This document shows, in pieces, positions 26,823-35,789 of a stretch of 64,000 nucleotides of DNA. The first letter of the stretch is position 1. Each line of letters starts with the position of its first letter. Source of the stretch: Ectothiorhodospiraceae bacterium (lineage in GTDB: Bacteria; Pseudomonadota; Gammaproteobacteria; Nitrococcales; Aquisalimonadaceae). The translations under genes and the position numbers were made by a program. Below the pieces are notes generated by a model that was given only the letters and a program-made list of their open reading frames with translations, was not told where the DNA came from and made no database searches. The stretch lies in NCBI GenBank assembly GCA_020831845.1, contig JAFIFV010000108.1, positions 1 through 64,000 of the forward strand, given 5' to 3'.

Positions 26823-27194
26823 ATGAAACTGTGGTCCGGTGTGGTCACCGCTAAACTGGCGGAAAGCCGGGATTTCTACATCCGGTTGTTCGGCTGCAAG
26901 GTGCTGTTCGACAGCGACTGGTTTGTTCTTCTGGAACTGGGCGGCGGCGAACTCGGCCTGCTGGCGGCCAACCTGGAGAGCCAGGCCGAACCGTTCCGCG
27001 CACCCTCCGACGGCACGGGCCTCTGGGTGGTCGTGGATGTGGACGACGCCCGGGCAGAGCAGGAGCGACTGCGCGCGATGGGGGTTCCCATCATGGTCGC
27101 GCTGCGAGACGAACCGTGGGGAGATCGCCATTTCGTGGTCAGGGATCCCAACGGGGTTGCCGTGGACGTCGTGGAACATCGCCAGCCGCAGTAG
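26823..27194 (+). CDS. Glyoxalase/bleomycin-resistance fold (VOC) protein
   Basis: A 123-aa VOC-superfamily protein with two beta-alpha-beta-beta-beta modules: KLWSGVVTAKLAESRDFYIRLFG at the start and WVVVDVDDARAEQERLRAMG in the middle, ending DPNGVAVDVVEH. Possible metal ligands are the final Glu/His region and an early His-poor site, so metal binding is uncertain. It is in tandem with an AraC regulator of the type that often accompanies VOC or GyrI genes. Function unknown. Confidence 0.78.
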   Translation: MKLWSGVVTAKLAESRDFYIRLFGCKVLFDSDWFVLLELGGGELGLLAANLESQAEPFRAPSDGTGLWVVVDVDDARAEQERLRAMGVPIMVALRDEPWGDRHFVVRDPNGVAVDVVEHRQPQ

Positions 27195-27428
27195 CAACGG
27201 GTGCCGCCCCGGCCCTGGTGGCCCGGGCGCGCTTTCTTAGCGTCGCTGGCCAACAGGACGACCGCCCCACGTTGGCCGTCGCCGCGCCTCCCGCCGATGG
27301 CATCTATTGCGACCAGATTCTTCAAGTTGCGCGCCGATCAGGAAAGTATGCTTGTCGAATAAGGTGCTAAAGCACTGAATGAACCCACCACCAGCCGCGC
27401 CGCGGCATGACAATAATGGAGGAGAGCC

Positions 27429-28406
27429 ATGCGAATCCCGGCAAGGAAACTGTCGCTTGGCCTGGTCCTGGCAGCGGGAGTTTGGCTGGCCGCTGCAGCC
27501 TTGGCCGACGACGCTCACTGGGATGGCGAGTGGGAGACGTTGCCCGCCGACTTCCCCGACTTCCAGTACAGCGAGGAAGAACTGCACGCGCTCTGGGACA
27601 CGCTGCACCTCCGGGACGGCCTGCCATGGCCCGATGCGGACTACGTCTCCAAGTGGGGCGAGAGCGCGGGCAACGCGGAAGCGGTGGCGGCCTCGCTGGT
27701 GGAGGGCTGGCGCCTTTACCATGCCGGGGAATTCCAGCGCGCCTACGAAATCGGCACCGAGGCCGGCCCGGCCGGCAACCTGCTCGCAGGCCGCGCCTGG
27801 CTCACCTACGCCAGTCATGTACCCGAGGATTCGGAGATTCGCGCCGCCATGCTGGCCGAGGGCAGCGAACGCTTCACGCAACGCATGGAAGCACGCGACG
27901 GCGAAACCCCGGCCTGGGAACACATGGGCCTGGCGCTGATGCTGGGCCAGTACTCGAAGACGCTCTCTACCGGGAGAGCCGTCCGTGAGGGCATACCTGG
28001 CACCGTGCGCGACCACCTGGACAAGGCACTGGACAAGCACCCCGATCTGCCGGCCGCGCTGGGCACCTACGGTGGCTACCACACCGAGCTGATCGACCGG
28101 GTCGGCGGCATGCTGGCCAGAATGACATACGGCGCCAGCCGTGACGCCGCCCGCGACTACTTCGAACGCGCGCTGGAGGCGGATCCGAAGCTGGTCATGG
28201 CCCGAACCGAGTTCGGGGAAGCACTGCTGCGACTGGACGATGATGCCAACTGGGACAACGCCATGCGGGAGCTGGAAAAGGCCGTCGGAACCAAGCCGCT
28301 GGATGCGGACGACGAGCTGGAGCGCAGGCGTGCCGTACGGCTGATCGAGGAATGGACGCACAAGCGCGAAGGCAACAACGACACGCTTCCCGACCTCGGC
28401 GGCTGA
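27429..28406 (+). CDS. Secreted TPR-like protein
   Basis: A 325-aa protein with a signal peptide (MRIPARKLSLGLVL... ending AALADD, about 1-27). The body is helical with TPR-like pairs: DHLDKALDKHPDLPAALGTYGGY near residue 198 and DYFERALEADPKLVMARTEFGEALL near 240. GGAGAG precedes ATG 27429. It is followed 112 nt later by the alkane-type monooxygenase gene on the same strand, so it may belong to the hydrocarbon cluster. No enzyme motif is visible; a periplasmic binding or assembly role is a guess. Confidence 0.65.
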   Translation: MRIPARKLSLGLVLAAGVWLAAAALADDAHWDGEWETLPADFPDFQYSEEELHALWDTLHLRDGLPWPDADYVSKWGESAGNAEAVAASLVEGWRLYHAGEFQRAYEIGTEAGPAGNLLAGRAWLTYASHVPEDSEIRAAMLAEGSERFTQRMEARDGETPAWEHMGLALMLGQYSKTLSTGRAVREGIPGTVRDHLDKALDKHPDLPAALGTYGGYHTELIDRVGGMLARMTYGASRDAARDYFERALEADPKLVMARTEFGEALLRLDDDANWDNAMRELEKAVGTKPLDADDELERRRAVRLIEEWTHKREGNNDTLPDLGG

Positions 28407-28518
28407 CGACTGCGACCGCTTTCTTCAAGCGCGGCCCGGCCGGTCCATGCTACTGCTTTTCAGACATAGTGCGGAGCGTGCGGCAGACACGCGGAAGCTG
28501 ACAGCGGAGGAGACAGAA

Positions 28519-29724
28519 ATGCTGAAGTACCTGCGTTTCACCTGGATGCCGGCACTGATCGCGCTGGGCACCGTCGCCCAGTTCATGGGCGGCTGGTGGC
28601 TGTGGTCAGGTCTGGCTGTAGGCATCGTACTGGGTCTGGTACTGGACAATATCGCGGGGGACGACCTGTCGGAACCGACGTATCGCTACCCCTGGTTTCT
28701 GAACCTGTGCCTGTTCATGACCCTACCGCTGCTCTGGGCGGCCGCCGTGGGCTATGCCTGGCATCTCAGCAGCGACGACCTGCTGGGCATTGGAACAGCC
28801 ATTACCGCAGCTACCGGGTACGACGCGCTGGCCGCCAAGGCCGCCACTGGCCCCCTGCATCTGCTGGGCGGGGCCCTGTCGGTGGGCTTCGTTTTCGCCT
28901 CGGCAGGCACCGTGATTGCCCACGAACTGATCCACCGGACCTGGAGCCCGGTCTCGCTGATCACGGGCCGCTGGATGCTGGCGCTGACCGCCGATGCCTC
29001 GTTCGCCATCGAACACGTCTACGGCCATCACCGCAACGTCGCCACGCGCTCCGATCCGGCCACCGCACGGCGTGGCGAGAGCGGCTGGCATTTCGTGGTG
29101 CGCTCCACCGTCATGAGCTACCTGGGCGCCTGGAAGCTGGAACGCGAACGCCTGCTGCGGCGGGGCCACAATGTATGGAGCTGGCGCAACCGCGTGCTGC
29201 GCGGCAATGCCATGACCCTGCTTTATCTGGCCTTCTTCTACTGGGCCGCCGGCTGGATCGGCGCGCTGGCGTTCATTGCCATCGCGCTCTACGGCAAAGC
29301 CTTTCTCGAGTTCGTCAACTACATGGAGCATTACGGCATCGTGCGCGTGCCGGGCGAGCCGGTGGAACCGCGCCACTCATGGAACACCAACCGCCGCATC
29401 AGCAGCATTTTCCTGTTCAATCTGACCCGGCATTCCAACCACCATGCCGAGGACGACCGGCCTTTCTGGGAACTGCGCCCCTATCCCGAGGCACCTACGC
29501 TGCCTTACGGCTACCTGCCCATGATCGTGCTGGGCGCCTTGCCCCCGCTCTGGCACCGCATCATGACGCCCAAGGTCAAGGAGTGGGACCGGCTCTATGC
29601 ACGGGAAAGCGAAAGGGCACTGATCCGCGAAGCCAACCTGGCCAGCGGCATGCCTGCCTTCCTGGAAGAGGAAACCGCCCACTCGGCTTCCGCACCCGCC
29701 CGGACCGCGGCTGGAGAGCACTGA
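28519..29724 (+). CDS. AlkB/XylM-type membrane di-iron monooxygenase
   Basis: A 401-aa integral-membrane hydroxylase that inserts one O2 atom into an aliphatic or benzylic C-H bond. The di-iron histidines are complete: HELIH at 135-139, HVYGHH at 166-171, NYMEHYG at 267-273 and RHSNHH at 304-309. About six membrane helices surround them. The GGAGGAGA ribosome site selects ATG 28519; the frame is open to 28447. It overlaps the reductase gene by one nucleotide, so the pair is co-translated. No rubredoxin gene is adjacent, unlike canonical alkB. The family includes alkane 1-monooxygenases and xylene/cymene monooxygenases, and the substrate cannot be decided from sequence by eye. Confidence 0.92.
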   Translation: MLKYLRFTWMPALIALGTVAQFMGGWWLWSGLAVGIVLGLVLDNIAGDDLSEPTYRYPWFLNLCLFMTLPLLWAAAVGYAWHLSSDDLLGIGTAITAATGYDALAAKAATGPLHLLGGALSVGFVFASAGTVIAHELIHRTWSPVSLITGRWMLALTADASFAIEHVYGHHRNVATRSDPATARRGESGWHFVVRSTVMSYLGAWKLERERLLRRGHNVWSWRNRVLRGNAMTLLYLAFFYWAAGWIGALAFIAIALYGKAFLEFVNYMEHYGIVRVPGEPVEPRHSWNTNRRISSIFLFNLTRHSNHHAEDDRPFWELRPYPEAPTLPYGYLPMIVLGALPPLWHRIMTPKVKEWDRLYARESERALIREANLASGMPAFLEEETAHSASAPARTAAGEH

Positions 29725-30803
29725 TGCTGAAACGGATCCTCGGACTGGGCCGGGCGCAGGCGCGAACGGTATCCATCGAAAGCACCGGGCTGTCGTTCCC
29801 CGTGGGACCGGGAGAAACCGTGCTGGAAGCCGCGCTGCGTGCCGGCATCGCCTTCCCCAACAAATGCCGCTCGGGCGCCTGTGGTACCTGTCGCTGTACA
29901 CTGCGCGAAGGGCGCGTGCGCGAGAAGGTGGACACCTCCTACGTACTGGGCGCGGACGATCTGCAGCGCGGACAGATCCTCGCCTGCCAGAGCCTGGCCT
30001 GCACCGACCTGCGGCTGGCGGTGGAAGGCCTGCAGCCGCAGCAACGCATCCCGGCACCAAGGGCCACCGAGGGCGAAATCATCGCGATGCGGCCATTGAC
30101 CGCGGACATCCTTGAGATCCGTCTGCGCCTGCAGAGCCCCATGCCCTACCTTGCCGGCCAGTACGCCGAGCTTGCCCGGAAGGGTATCCCCGGCGCCCGA
30201 CAGTACTCCTTCGCCCGCGGCAGCGGGGACGGCCATGCAGTCTCCGAGCCCTGTTTTTTCGTGCGGCATGTGCCGGGCGGGCGTTTCACCGCCTGGCTAC
30301 ACCACCAGGCCGTCGTCGGCGACTGCCTGTCCGTGCAGGGGCCGTACGGCGATTTCTGGCTGCGCGATGCAATGCGGCCGATGCTGTGTGTCGCGGGCGG
30401 CAGCGGCATGGCACCGCTGCGTGCCATGCTGGAGGATGCCGCAGAACGCCAGGTGGAGCGGGACGTGCTGTTCTGCTTCGGTGCCCGCACGGAAGCCGAC
30501 CTCTATTGTCTGGACGACATGAAACTGCTGGCCAGCCGCTGGCGCGGCCGGTTCCGCTTCCTGCCGGTACTCTCCGAGGAGCCAGCGGAATCCGACTGGC
30601 AGGGGCGTAGGGGAATGGTAACCGCGGAAATGATGAGCGAGCTGAAGGACCCGGCCGGGATGGATGCCTACCTGTGCGGCCCGCCACCCATGGTGGACGA
30701 CGGCATCGCGCGACTGAAAGCGGCCGGCATGGCGGAAGCACGCATCCGCTTCGACCGCTTCCTTGATGCCAGCCATCAACCCTCGGCGCAGGCAGTGCCG
30801 TAA
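29724..30803 (+). CDS. XylA-like [2Fe-2S] ferredoxin-FAD/NAD(P)H reductase
   Basis: A 359-aa electron-transfer protein for the coupled monooxygenase. An N-terminal plant-type [2Fe-2S] ferredoxin (about 10-100) has Cys48, Cys53, Cys56 and Cys88. It is followed by an FAD domain (RQYSFA near 155) and an NAD(P)-binding domain (AGGSGMAPL near 230; LCGPPPM near 315). The architecture equals XylA of xylene monooxygenase, which passes NADH electrons to XylM. It replaces the rubredoxin/rubredoxin-reductase pair of classical AlkB systems. Confidence 0.9.
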   Translation: MLKRILGLGRAQARTVSIESTGLSFPVGPGETVLEAALRAGIAFPNKCRSGACGTCRCTLREGRVREKVDTSYVLGADDLQRGQILACQSLACTDLRLAVEGLQPQQRIPAPRATEGEIIAMRPLTADILEIRLRLQSPMPYLAGQYAELARKGIPGARQYSFARGSGDGHAVSEPCFFVRHVPGGRFTAWLHHQAVVGDCLSVQGPYGDFWLRDAMRPMLCVAGGSGMAPLRAMLEDAAERQVERDVLFCFGARTEADLYCLDDMKLLASRWRGRFRFLPVLSEEPAESDWQGRRGMVTAEMMSELKDPAGMDAYLCGPPPMVDDGIARLKAAGMAEARIRFDRFLDASHQPSAQAVP

Positions 30804-30821
30804 CCATACAGAGCCTGCTCA

Positions 30822-30849
30822 CCAGGGGAAGCACCGAATAATTCCCACG
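30822..30849. repeat. End fragment of the dispersed element
   Basis: CCAGGGGAAGCACCGAATAA and the next 8 bases match the terminal consensus of the elements at 15310 and 46671. The internal core and opposite end are missing. It lies 19 nt after the reductase stop, between convergent genes. Confidence 0.5.
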
Positions 30850-30937
30850 TTCGCGTTCGCGCTCGAGACCGCACCGTTCGTGGCCAGGAGCAAGGCGCCG
30901 CAGGTGGAGCCACGAGGTCGCCTGCGTGGCTGGGAAG

Positions 30938-31753
30938 TCAAAAGCGCCAGCCCACGCTGGCGCCGAACACATGCGGATTCATCTCCAGCCGTAGATCCCC
31001 ACGCTCCACTTCGATGGGGTCGAACAGCTCCACATCGGAGGCCAGGCCGATACCGCGCAGACGCGCCCTGGGTTCCACCCGCCCCACGTACTTGTAGTCC
31101 ACATTCACGAACAGACGCTCGGTAATGGCCACATCCAGGCCCAGTTGCAGTACATAGCTGAATACATTGTCGATCTTCAACTCCGGTGATGCCGATTCGG
31201 TCAGCACGCGGTTCGTGATCCGGCTGTTGTAGGAGAACACGTACACCACACCCGCGCCGACATAGGGACTGAAGCGGCTGTCGGGCCAGGGCGTATACAC
31301 CACCGTCACCACCGGCGGCAGCAAATCGGTCTCGCCGAGTTCGCGTCCCAGCGCTGGCACGCCTGTGGGAATGCCGCCCGCCTCCGGAGCCAGGGACTCC
31401 CGAGCCAGCGTGCCCGTCGCCTCGAATTCGAAGGTGAATGGCGGGGCCAGTATGGTTTCCACCGCCCAGTGCCCACCACCCCAGGGCAGCCGCCAGCCCA
31501 GGGTGGCGCTGACGCGGGTTGCCGCGCCGGAGTCGGTGACGCCGGAGCCGGCCACCGCTCCAGGTTCCAGGGCCAGTTGGGCGGTATCGTCCAGCCCCCC
31601 CAGAACCAGCTCGCCGCTGGACAGCCGGGCGTCGATCATGGTGGCGCCGGGTTTGACGTAGAAGCGGTACTCGCTGGACAGCCGGGCCTCCACCGTGCCG
31701 GTGGTGACCGCAACCAGCAGCAGCACCCAGCTTGGTAATCGCAGACGCATCAT
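30938..31753 (-). CDS. OmpW/AlkL-family outer-membrane protein
   Basis: A 271-aa outer-membrane barrel. A signal peptide (about 1-23, ending VEA) precedes OmpW-like features: the SPYVGAGVVYVFSY strand, DVAITERLFVNVDYKYV near the C-terminus and a final strand ending in GWRF. OmpW/AlkL barrels carry small hydrophobic molecules laterally through the outer membrane; AlkL is the hydrocarbon channel of the alk system. Its position convergent with the monooxygenase pair supports that role, though OmpW itself is general. It is 12 nt after the large lipoprotein gene and is thus in its operon. Confidence 0.8.
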   Translation of the reverse strand: MMRLRLPSWVLLLVAVTTGTVEARLSSEYRFYVKPGATMIDARLSSGELVLGGLDDTAQLALEPGAVAGSGVTDSGAATRVSATLGWRLPWGGGHWAVETILAPPFTFEFEATGTLARESLAPEAGGIPTGVPALGRELGETDLLPPVVTVVYTPWPDSRFSPYVGAGVVYVFSYNSRITNRVLTESASPELKIDNVFSYVLQLGLDVAITERLFVNVDYKYVGRVEPRARLRGIGLASDVELFDPIEVERGDLRLEMNPHVFGASVGWRF

Positions 31754-31765
31754 CGACTCTCCCTG

Positions 31766-34663
31766 TCAGCGGAACATGCCCTGCAGGCGGGCATCGCCGC
31801 GCAGGGGCGGTCCACGCATCTGCAGCTTTACGGCGCCCGGCGGCATACGTATGTCCAGCGCACCGCTGCCGGACAACGGGATACTGGGATCCACCACCAC
31901 GTGCAGTTGCATCGGCTCCACGTTTTCCAGATTCAGCTGCAGGCGGCCGTCATCGGTGTAGCTGATCGGCCCTTCCAGGCGGATCGGCGCCGCCATGCTG
32001 CGCATCAGTTGGTTACCCTGCACGCCCGGCGCGCCGCTGACAGTCATATCGGGCGCGTCGATGTACAGCTCCGTCTCCAGCTCGAACCAGGGGCCGCCGT
32101 CAGGGCCTTCCACGATGTAGCCGATACTGGCCTCGCGCTGGCGGATAAGCAGCCGCCCGGTTTCCGCGACCGCATTGAAGTTGATGATGCCCAGCGCCCG
32201 GTAATTCACTGCCAGCTCGATGCCTGTCCCGAGCAGCACTTGCGGCGAAACCCGCACCGGAATGCGTCCGTCCGCCGCCTCGGCGGTGAGGATGTCCACC
32301 ATCAGGCTGTAGCTGATGAAAGAACGATGCTCCCCGGTGATGGAGGCGTCCGTCACGTTGCCGGAGACACCGGCAACATCCATCGCGATGCTGTTCTCCG
32401 CGCGCGGTCGCTCGTCGGGTCCGATCACCCCGTTGCCGTCCACGTCGGTGTAGGGGTTGCTCTTCAGCGAGGTGTAGATGCCATCCGTTGGCGCAACGGC
32501 AAGAAAGGGCATCACCACCGTATGGCCACCACCGCTACCGCCGGTCAGCGGGGCGGTATTCAATGGCAATCCGGACCCGGCGCCGATGATGCCGGCCGAC
32601 TCGATCACCAGCTGATAGCGCTCGCCGACGGACAAGGGCCGTACCGGTCGCAAGCGCACACTGCGCTCGTCACGGTCCATGACCGTCGCCACCGGCCCGC
32701 TGCACTGGCCGTTTCCGTCGACGCGCTCCAGCCGCACCGTGCCGGCGCCACAGGCTCCCGCGGGCACCATCGATTCCAGATCCACCGGCCGGTCGAAATA
32801 CACTTCCACCGCACGGTCCGCCGGCTGCTCGAAGACCTCCAGCAGCACATCGGAACTTCGCCCGCCGCGGCAGCGGCCGGCGATGTCGCCGCCGGACGTG
32901 GCATTGCCTCCGACAAGCGCACAAGGCACGCCGACATTGATGCCAAGCAACTGGGGCGCTCCGTCCGGCGCATCCAGTGCCGGCACATGGAACGCGCGTT
33001 GCCCCGGGTTCTGCAGATAACCTCCTCGCACCGAGCGGATATCGCCGGCCACGTCGACAACGTAGTCCGCGCCGCGCTGCAGGGGTTCTTCCGGGGCGAG
33101 CATCAGCGCGGCTCCGTCCGGCCGTACAGAGAAGGCGACGGAATCGGTGCCGTTGCGAAGCAGCAACAGGTTCTGCTCCGGCACGATGCTGCGCGCATCC
33201 GGCGGCTCGGAGAACAGCAGCTGTATCTGGTGGCGAGGATCGATAAAGTCGCTGCCGTCGGCCGGAGCCGAGGCCAGCAGTTCCAACGGCGCAGGCACGC
33301 CTTCATCAATCACGTCATCAGGTCCCTCGAGCCGCAAGGAGAATGCGGCCAGCCCACCGGATGCGCCGCCCAGCACGGCGGCATCCAGCATGCCCACCAG
33401 CTCCAGTACCAGCCGACCCTCCCGGCTGTGCAGAAGGCCGGCCGAGCGCACGTCGAGGAATTGCTGGGTAAACACGCCGTGGGCATTCGGCTCCCGGGCG
33501 ATGATGGCGAGATCGCCGTCCAGCACGGCCGCGACTCCGTCACGGCGGCCGTCATCGGTAAACGGATTGTCGAAAAAGTAGCCGTTGCCGTTGGTCAGGA
33601 ACACCACGGTCAAGGTGTCGGTGTGCAGGCCTCCCGGCACGGTGCTCGCCAGGCGCATGTCGAGCGGCTCTACCTGCAGCGCCTGTCCCGCCGGAACGGT
33701 AAACGGAATCAGCCGGCTGAATGCGCGGGGGTCGGCCACGCGCACGTTCAGGCCGCCGCTCATCGCCAGCATATTGCTCCCCAGCAACGCGGCATCCAGG
33801 GCCTTGGCGTTTATGGGTAACCCGGTGACGCGGGAGACCGCCGAGCGGTCGCCGACCAACCGGTAATGCTGCGAGGCCACCTCGCCGGGGTCCAGGGGCC
33901 GGAACTGACGGTGGGCGGCCACGGCCTGTCGGCCGTTCTCGCCGCGCACGGCCGCCGTAACCTCCAGCGTGTACGCCGCACCCGCTTCCAGCGGTTCTGC
34001 GGCAGCGAAGACCACTCGACTGCCCTGCACCTTCAGATGTCCGGGCACCGCGTCTCCGTCCGCGTCGCGCACATGCACGCTGTCATGCAACCGCACCGAT
34101 GCGGCGTCCAGGGGTTCGGAGAAACGCAGCCGTAGCGTACTGTCCGGCAGTACGGGCAACCGCTCGCCGTCCGGCAACATCCGCCGCAATTCCGGTGCGG
34201 TGTCGGCGCTGGGCGCGGTTACCGCGGTTTCGAACCGGCTCAGGGGCTCGCCGTCCCAGCGCAATGTGTACGCACTTCCAGCCTCCAGCCGGGGTGGATG
34301 CAAGTGCAGCACGTCCGGCGCCCCGGCAGGGCGCCGGATCGCGAGGGGAATCTGGGCACCCTGCGCATCCTCCAGCATCAACGCCTCCAGCGCATCCCCC
34401 TCCGGAGGCGCCTCCCAGTACAGCAGCAGCGGAGCGCCCGCCGGCACCCCCATCTGACCATCCGGGGGATAGACGAAGCCAAGACCGGCTGGCCCGATCG
34501 GCGAGCGGGATTCAGCGCGTGTTTGCGAGGACGGATCGCCGCTCTGCTCGATGCAACCCTGAAGCAGCAGAGCAACAAGGAAGAAAAGGGCAGCGGCAGG
34601 CCGGACACCGCTGCAACGGCCGGTAGCCGATACCACCACACCCGCGGATGGCAGACAGTCCAT
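31766..34663 (-). CDS. Large lipoprotein with Ig-like/SbsA-type repeats
   Basis: A 965-aa exported lipoprotein. The signal has a lipobox LLQGC, with the lipidated Cys at about residue 37. The body contains at least three Ig-like segments of the SbsA type, each with an LRFSEPLDAAS-like or LLFSEPPDARS-like strand followed by a YTLEVTAAV-like or YVVDVAGDI-like strand. The C-terminal half is beta-rich with no enzyme motif. Start ATG 34663 has GGAGGAG 6 nt upstream. It forms an operon with the OmpW/AlkL-like gene. A surface or periplasmic helper for hydrophobic substrate uptake is inferred from context only. Confidence 0.72.
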   Translation of the reverse strand: MDCLPSAGVVVSATGRCSGVRPAAALFFLVALLLQGCIEQSGDPSSQTRAESRSPIGPAGLGFVYPPDGQMGVPAGAPLLLYWEAPPEGDALEALMLEDAQGAQIPLAIRRPAGAPDVLHLHPPRLEAGSAYTLRWDGEPLSRFETAVTAPSADTAPELRRMLPDGERLPVLPDSTLRLRFSEPLDAASVRLHDSVHVRDADGDAVPGHLKVQGSRVVFAAAEPLEAGAAYTLEVTAAVRGENGRQAVAAHRQFRPLDPGEVASQHYRLVGDRSAVSRVTGLPINAKALDAALLGSNMLAMSGGLNVRVADPRAFSRLIPFTVPAGQALQVEPLDMRLASTVPGGLHTDTLTVVFLTNGNGYFFDNPFTDDGRRDGVAAVLDGDLAIIAREPNAHGVFTQQFLDVRSAGLLHSREGRLVLELVGMLDAAVLGGASGGLAAFSLRLEGPDDVIDEGVPAPLELLASAPADGSDFIDPRHQIQLLFSEPPDARSIVPEQNLLLLRNGTDSVAFSVRPDGAALMLAPEEPLQRGADYVVDVAGDIRSVRGGYLQNPGQRAFHVPALDAPDGAPQLLGINVGVPCALVGGNATSGGDIAGRCRGGRSSDVLLEVFEQPADRAVEVYFDRPVDLESMVPAGACGAGTVRLERVDGNGQCSGPVATVMDRDERSVRLRPVRPLSVGERYQLVIESAGIIGAGSGLPLNTAPLTGGSGGGHTVVMPFLAVAPTDGIYTSLKSNPYTDVDGNGVIGPDERPRAENSIAMDVAGVSGNVTDASITGEHRSFISYSLMVDILTAEAADGRIPVRVSPQVLLGTGIELAVNYRALGIINFNAVAETGRLLIRQREASIGYIVEGPDGGPWFELETELYIDAPDMTVSGAPGVQGNQLMRSMAAPIRLEGPISYTDDGRLQLNLENVEPMQLHVVVDPSIPLSGSGALDIRMPPGAVKLQMRGPPLRGDARLQGMFR

Positions 34664-34963
34664 GGAACACTCCTCCGTGTGCCGATGCGTCCGGACCGCG
34701 ATCATGCGTGCAGCGTGGCGAGGCCGGCGCCCGGCTATCCCGGAATACTCCGGCACCGTGACGCTCCCTCGCGCATGCTGCCGGGTATCCCTTGTTATCT
34801 GTCAATCAGACTATCGGGAAAGCCTCCTTGTCGGCTTGAAAAAAACGGTCAACCTTCGGCTGACAATGCCCCCGCGCCGAAGGCGTTCCGCCGATGGGCG
34901 ACAGGGCCAATGCGACCTGGGCAACTGTCGGTTGCGGAGCGCTGTCGGGCTGCTGGCGGAGGG
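34664..34963. other. Upstream region of the lipoprotein-OmpW operon
   Basis: About 300 bp between the AraC stop and the lipoprotein start. No credible ORF, hairpin or repeat was recognised by eye. It presumably holds the operon promoter and an AraC site. Confidence 0.4.
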
Positions 34964-35782
34964 TCAGACGGCGACGGGGGTATTGAAGGGGGTGTGCACG
35001 GTCAGCGAGCCGTCCATGCGCAACACGCTGGTGGGGCGCAGACCGAAGTTCTGCCGGAACGTACGACTGAGATGGGCGAGGTCGGCGAACCCCACGGTCA
35101 GGGCCAACCGGGTCAGGGTCACCGGCATGGGCTCCTCGTGTCCCAGCACGTTCACGCCCACCATGACGCGCACCCAGAGCCGGTAGCGGCGGAAGGTGAG
35201 GCCGGTTTCCCGCTTGAACAGGTGCACCAGCCGGGTGGGGGAGAGGTAGACCCTGGCGGCCACATCTTCAAGCGTCATGCGACCGCTGAGATCCTGGCCC
35301 ATGATCTGCAGCGCCCGCCGCACGCGCTCATCCATAAGCGGCTCCGTGGGCTCCGGCAACAGCAGCGCCATCTGTTCCATCAGGCTATTGAAATCCGGCG
35401 ATTCTGCATACGCCCAGTGCAGCACATCGCGTAGCCGCTCGCCGTTGGGCACCGCACCGGGGGTGGGGCGCTCGCCGGCCAGGCGGCGCAGGGTCTGGTA
35501 GCTGGCATGGTCGGCACCGACGAAGACGAACCCCATGGGTTCACCGCGGGAGAGCATGGCCGGGCTACGGGATTCCGCCGGTACCAGCACGTTGTCGTGG
35601 AAGCCGCTGAGGCCGGTTTCGGCGTCGGCGATCTCGAACGGCTGCCGCAGGCCGAGACACAGCGCGGGCGCCGGATGCTGATGAACGCTGATATCCGGCA
35701 CCTGCCCTACATAAACGAACAGATCGTGTCCGGCATAAACCTGGCCCAGGGTCCGTCGTGACTGCGGTTTAGCCCAGGCCAT
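34964..35782 (-). CDS. AraC-family regulator
   Basis: A 272-aa regulator. The N-terminal sensing half (1-140) is cupin-like (VHQHPAPALCLGL). The C-terminal AraC DNA-binding domain (about 165-260) has LEDVAARVYLSPTRLVHLFKRETG and LALTVGFADLAHLSRTFRQNFG. It sits between the lipoprotein-OmpW operon and the aldehyde dehydrogenase, both on its strand, 7 nt after the dehydrogenase stop. It is the best candidate for controlling the hydrocarbon genes. Confidence 0.86.
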   Translation of the reverse strand: MAWAKPQSRRTLGQVYAGHDLFVYVGQVPDISVHQHPAPALCLGLRQPFEIADAETGLSGFHDNVLVPAESRSPAMLSRGEPMGFVFVGADHASYQTLRRLAGERPTPGAVPNGERLRDVLHWAYAESPDFNSLMEQMALLLPEPTEPLMDERVRRALQIMGQDLSGRMTLEDVAARVYLSPTRLVHLFKRETGLTFRRYRLWVRVMVGVNVLGHEEPMPVTLTRLALTVGFADLAHLSRTFRQNFGLRPTSVLRMDGSLTVHTPFNTPVAV

Positions 35783-35789
35783 GCAACGC

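Noticed and set aside
28596-30803. 735-codon frame spanning the monooxygenase and reductase
   Set aside because: The first part is an out-of-frame reading of the hydroxylase gene; only the part from 29724 is the real reductase.
31901-33820. 639-codon open frame on the plus strand
   Set aside because: It is antisense to the large lipoprotein gene, which has a lipobox and ribosome site; the frame has shadow composition.
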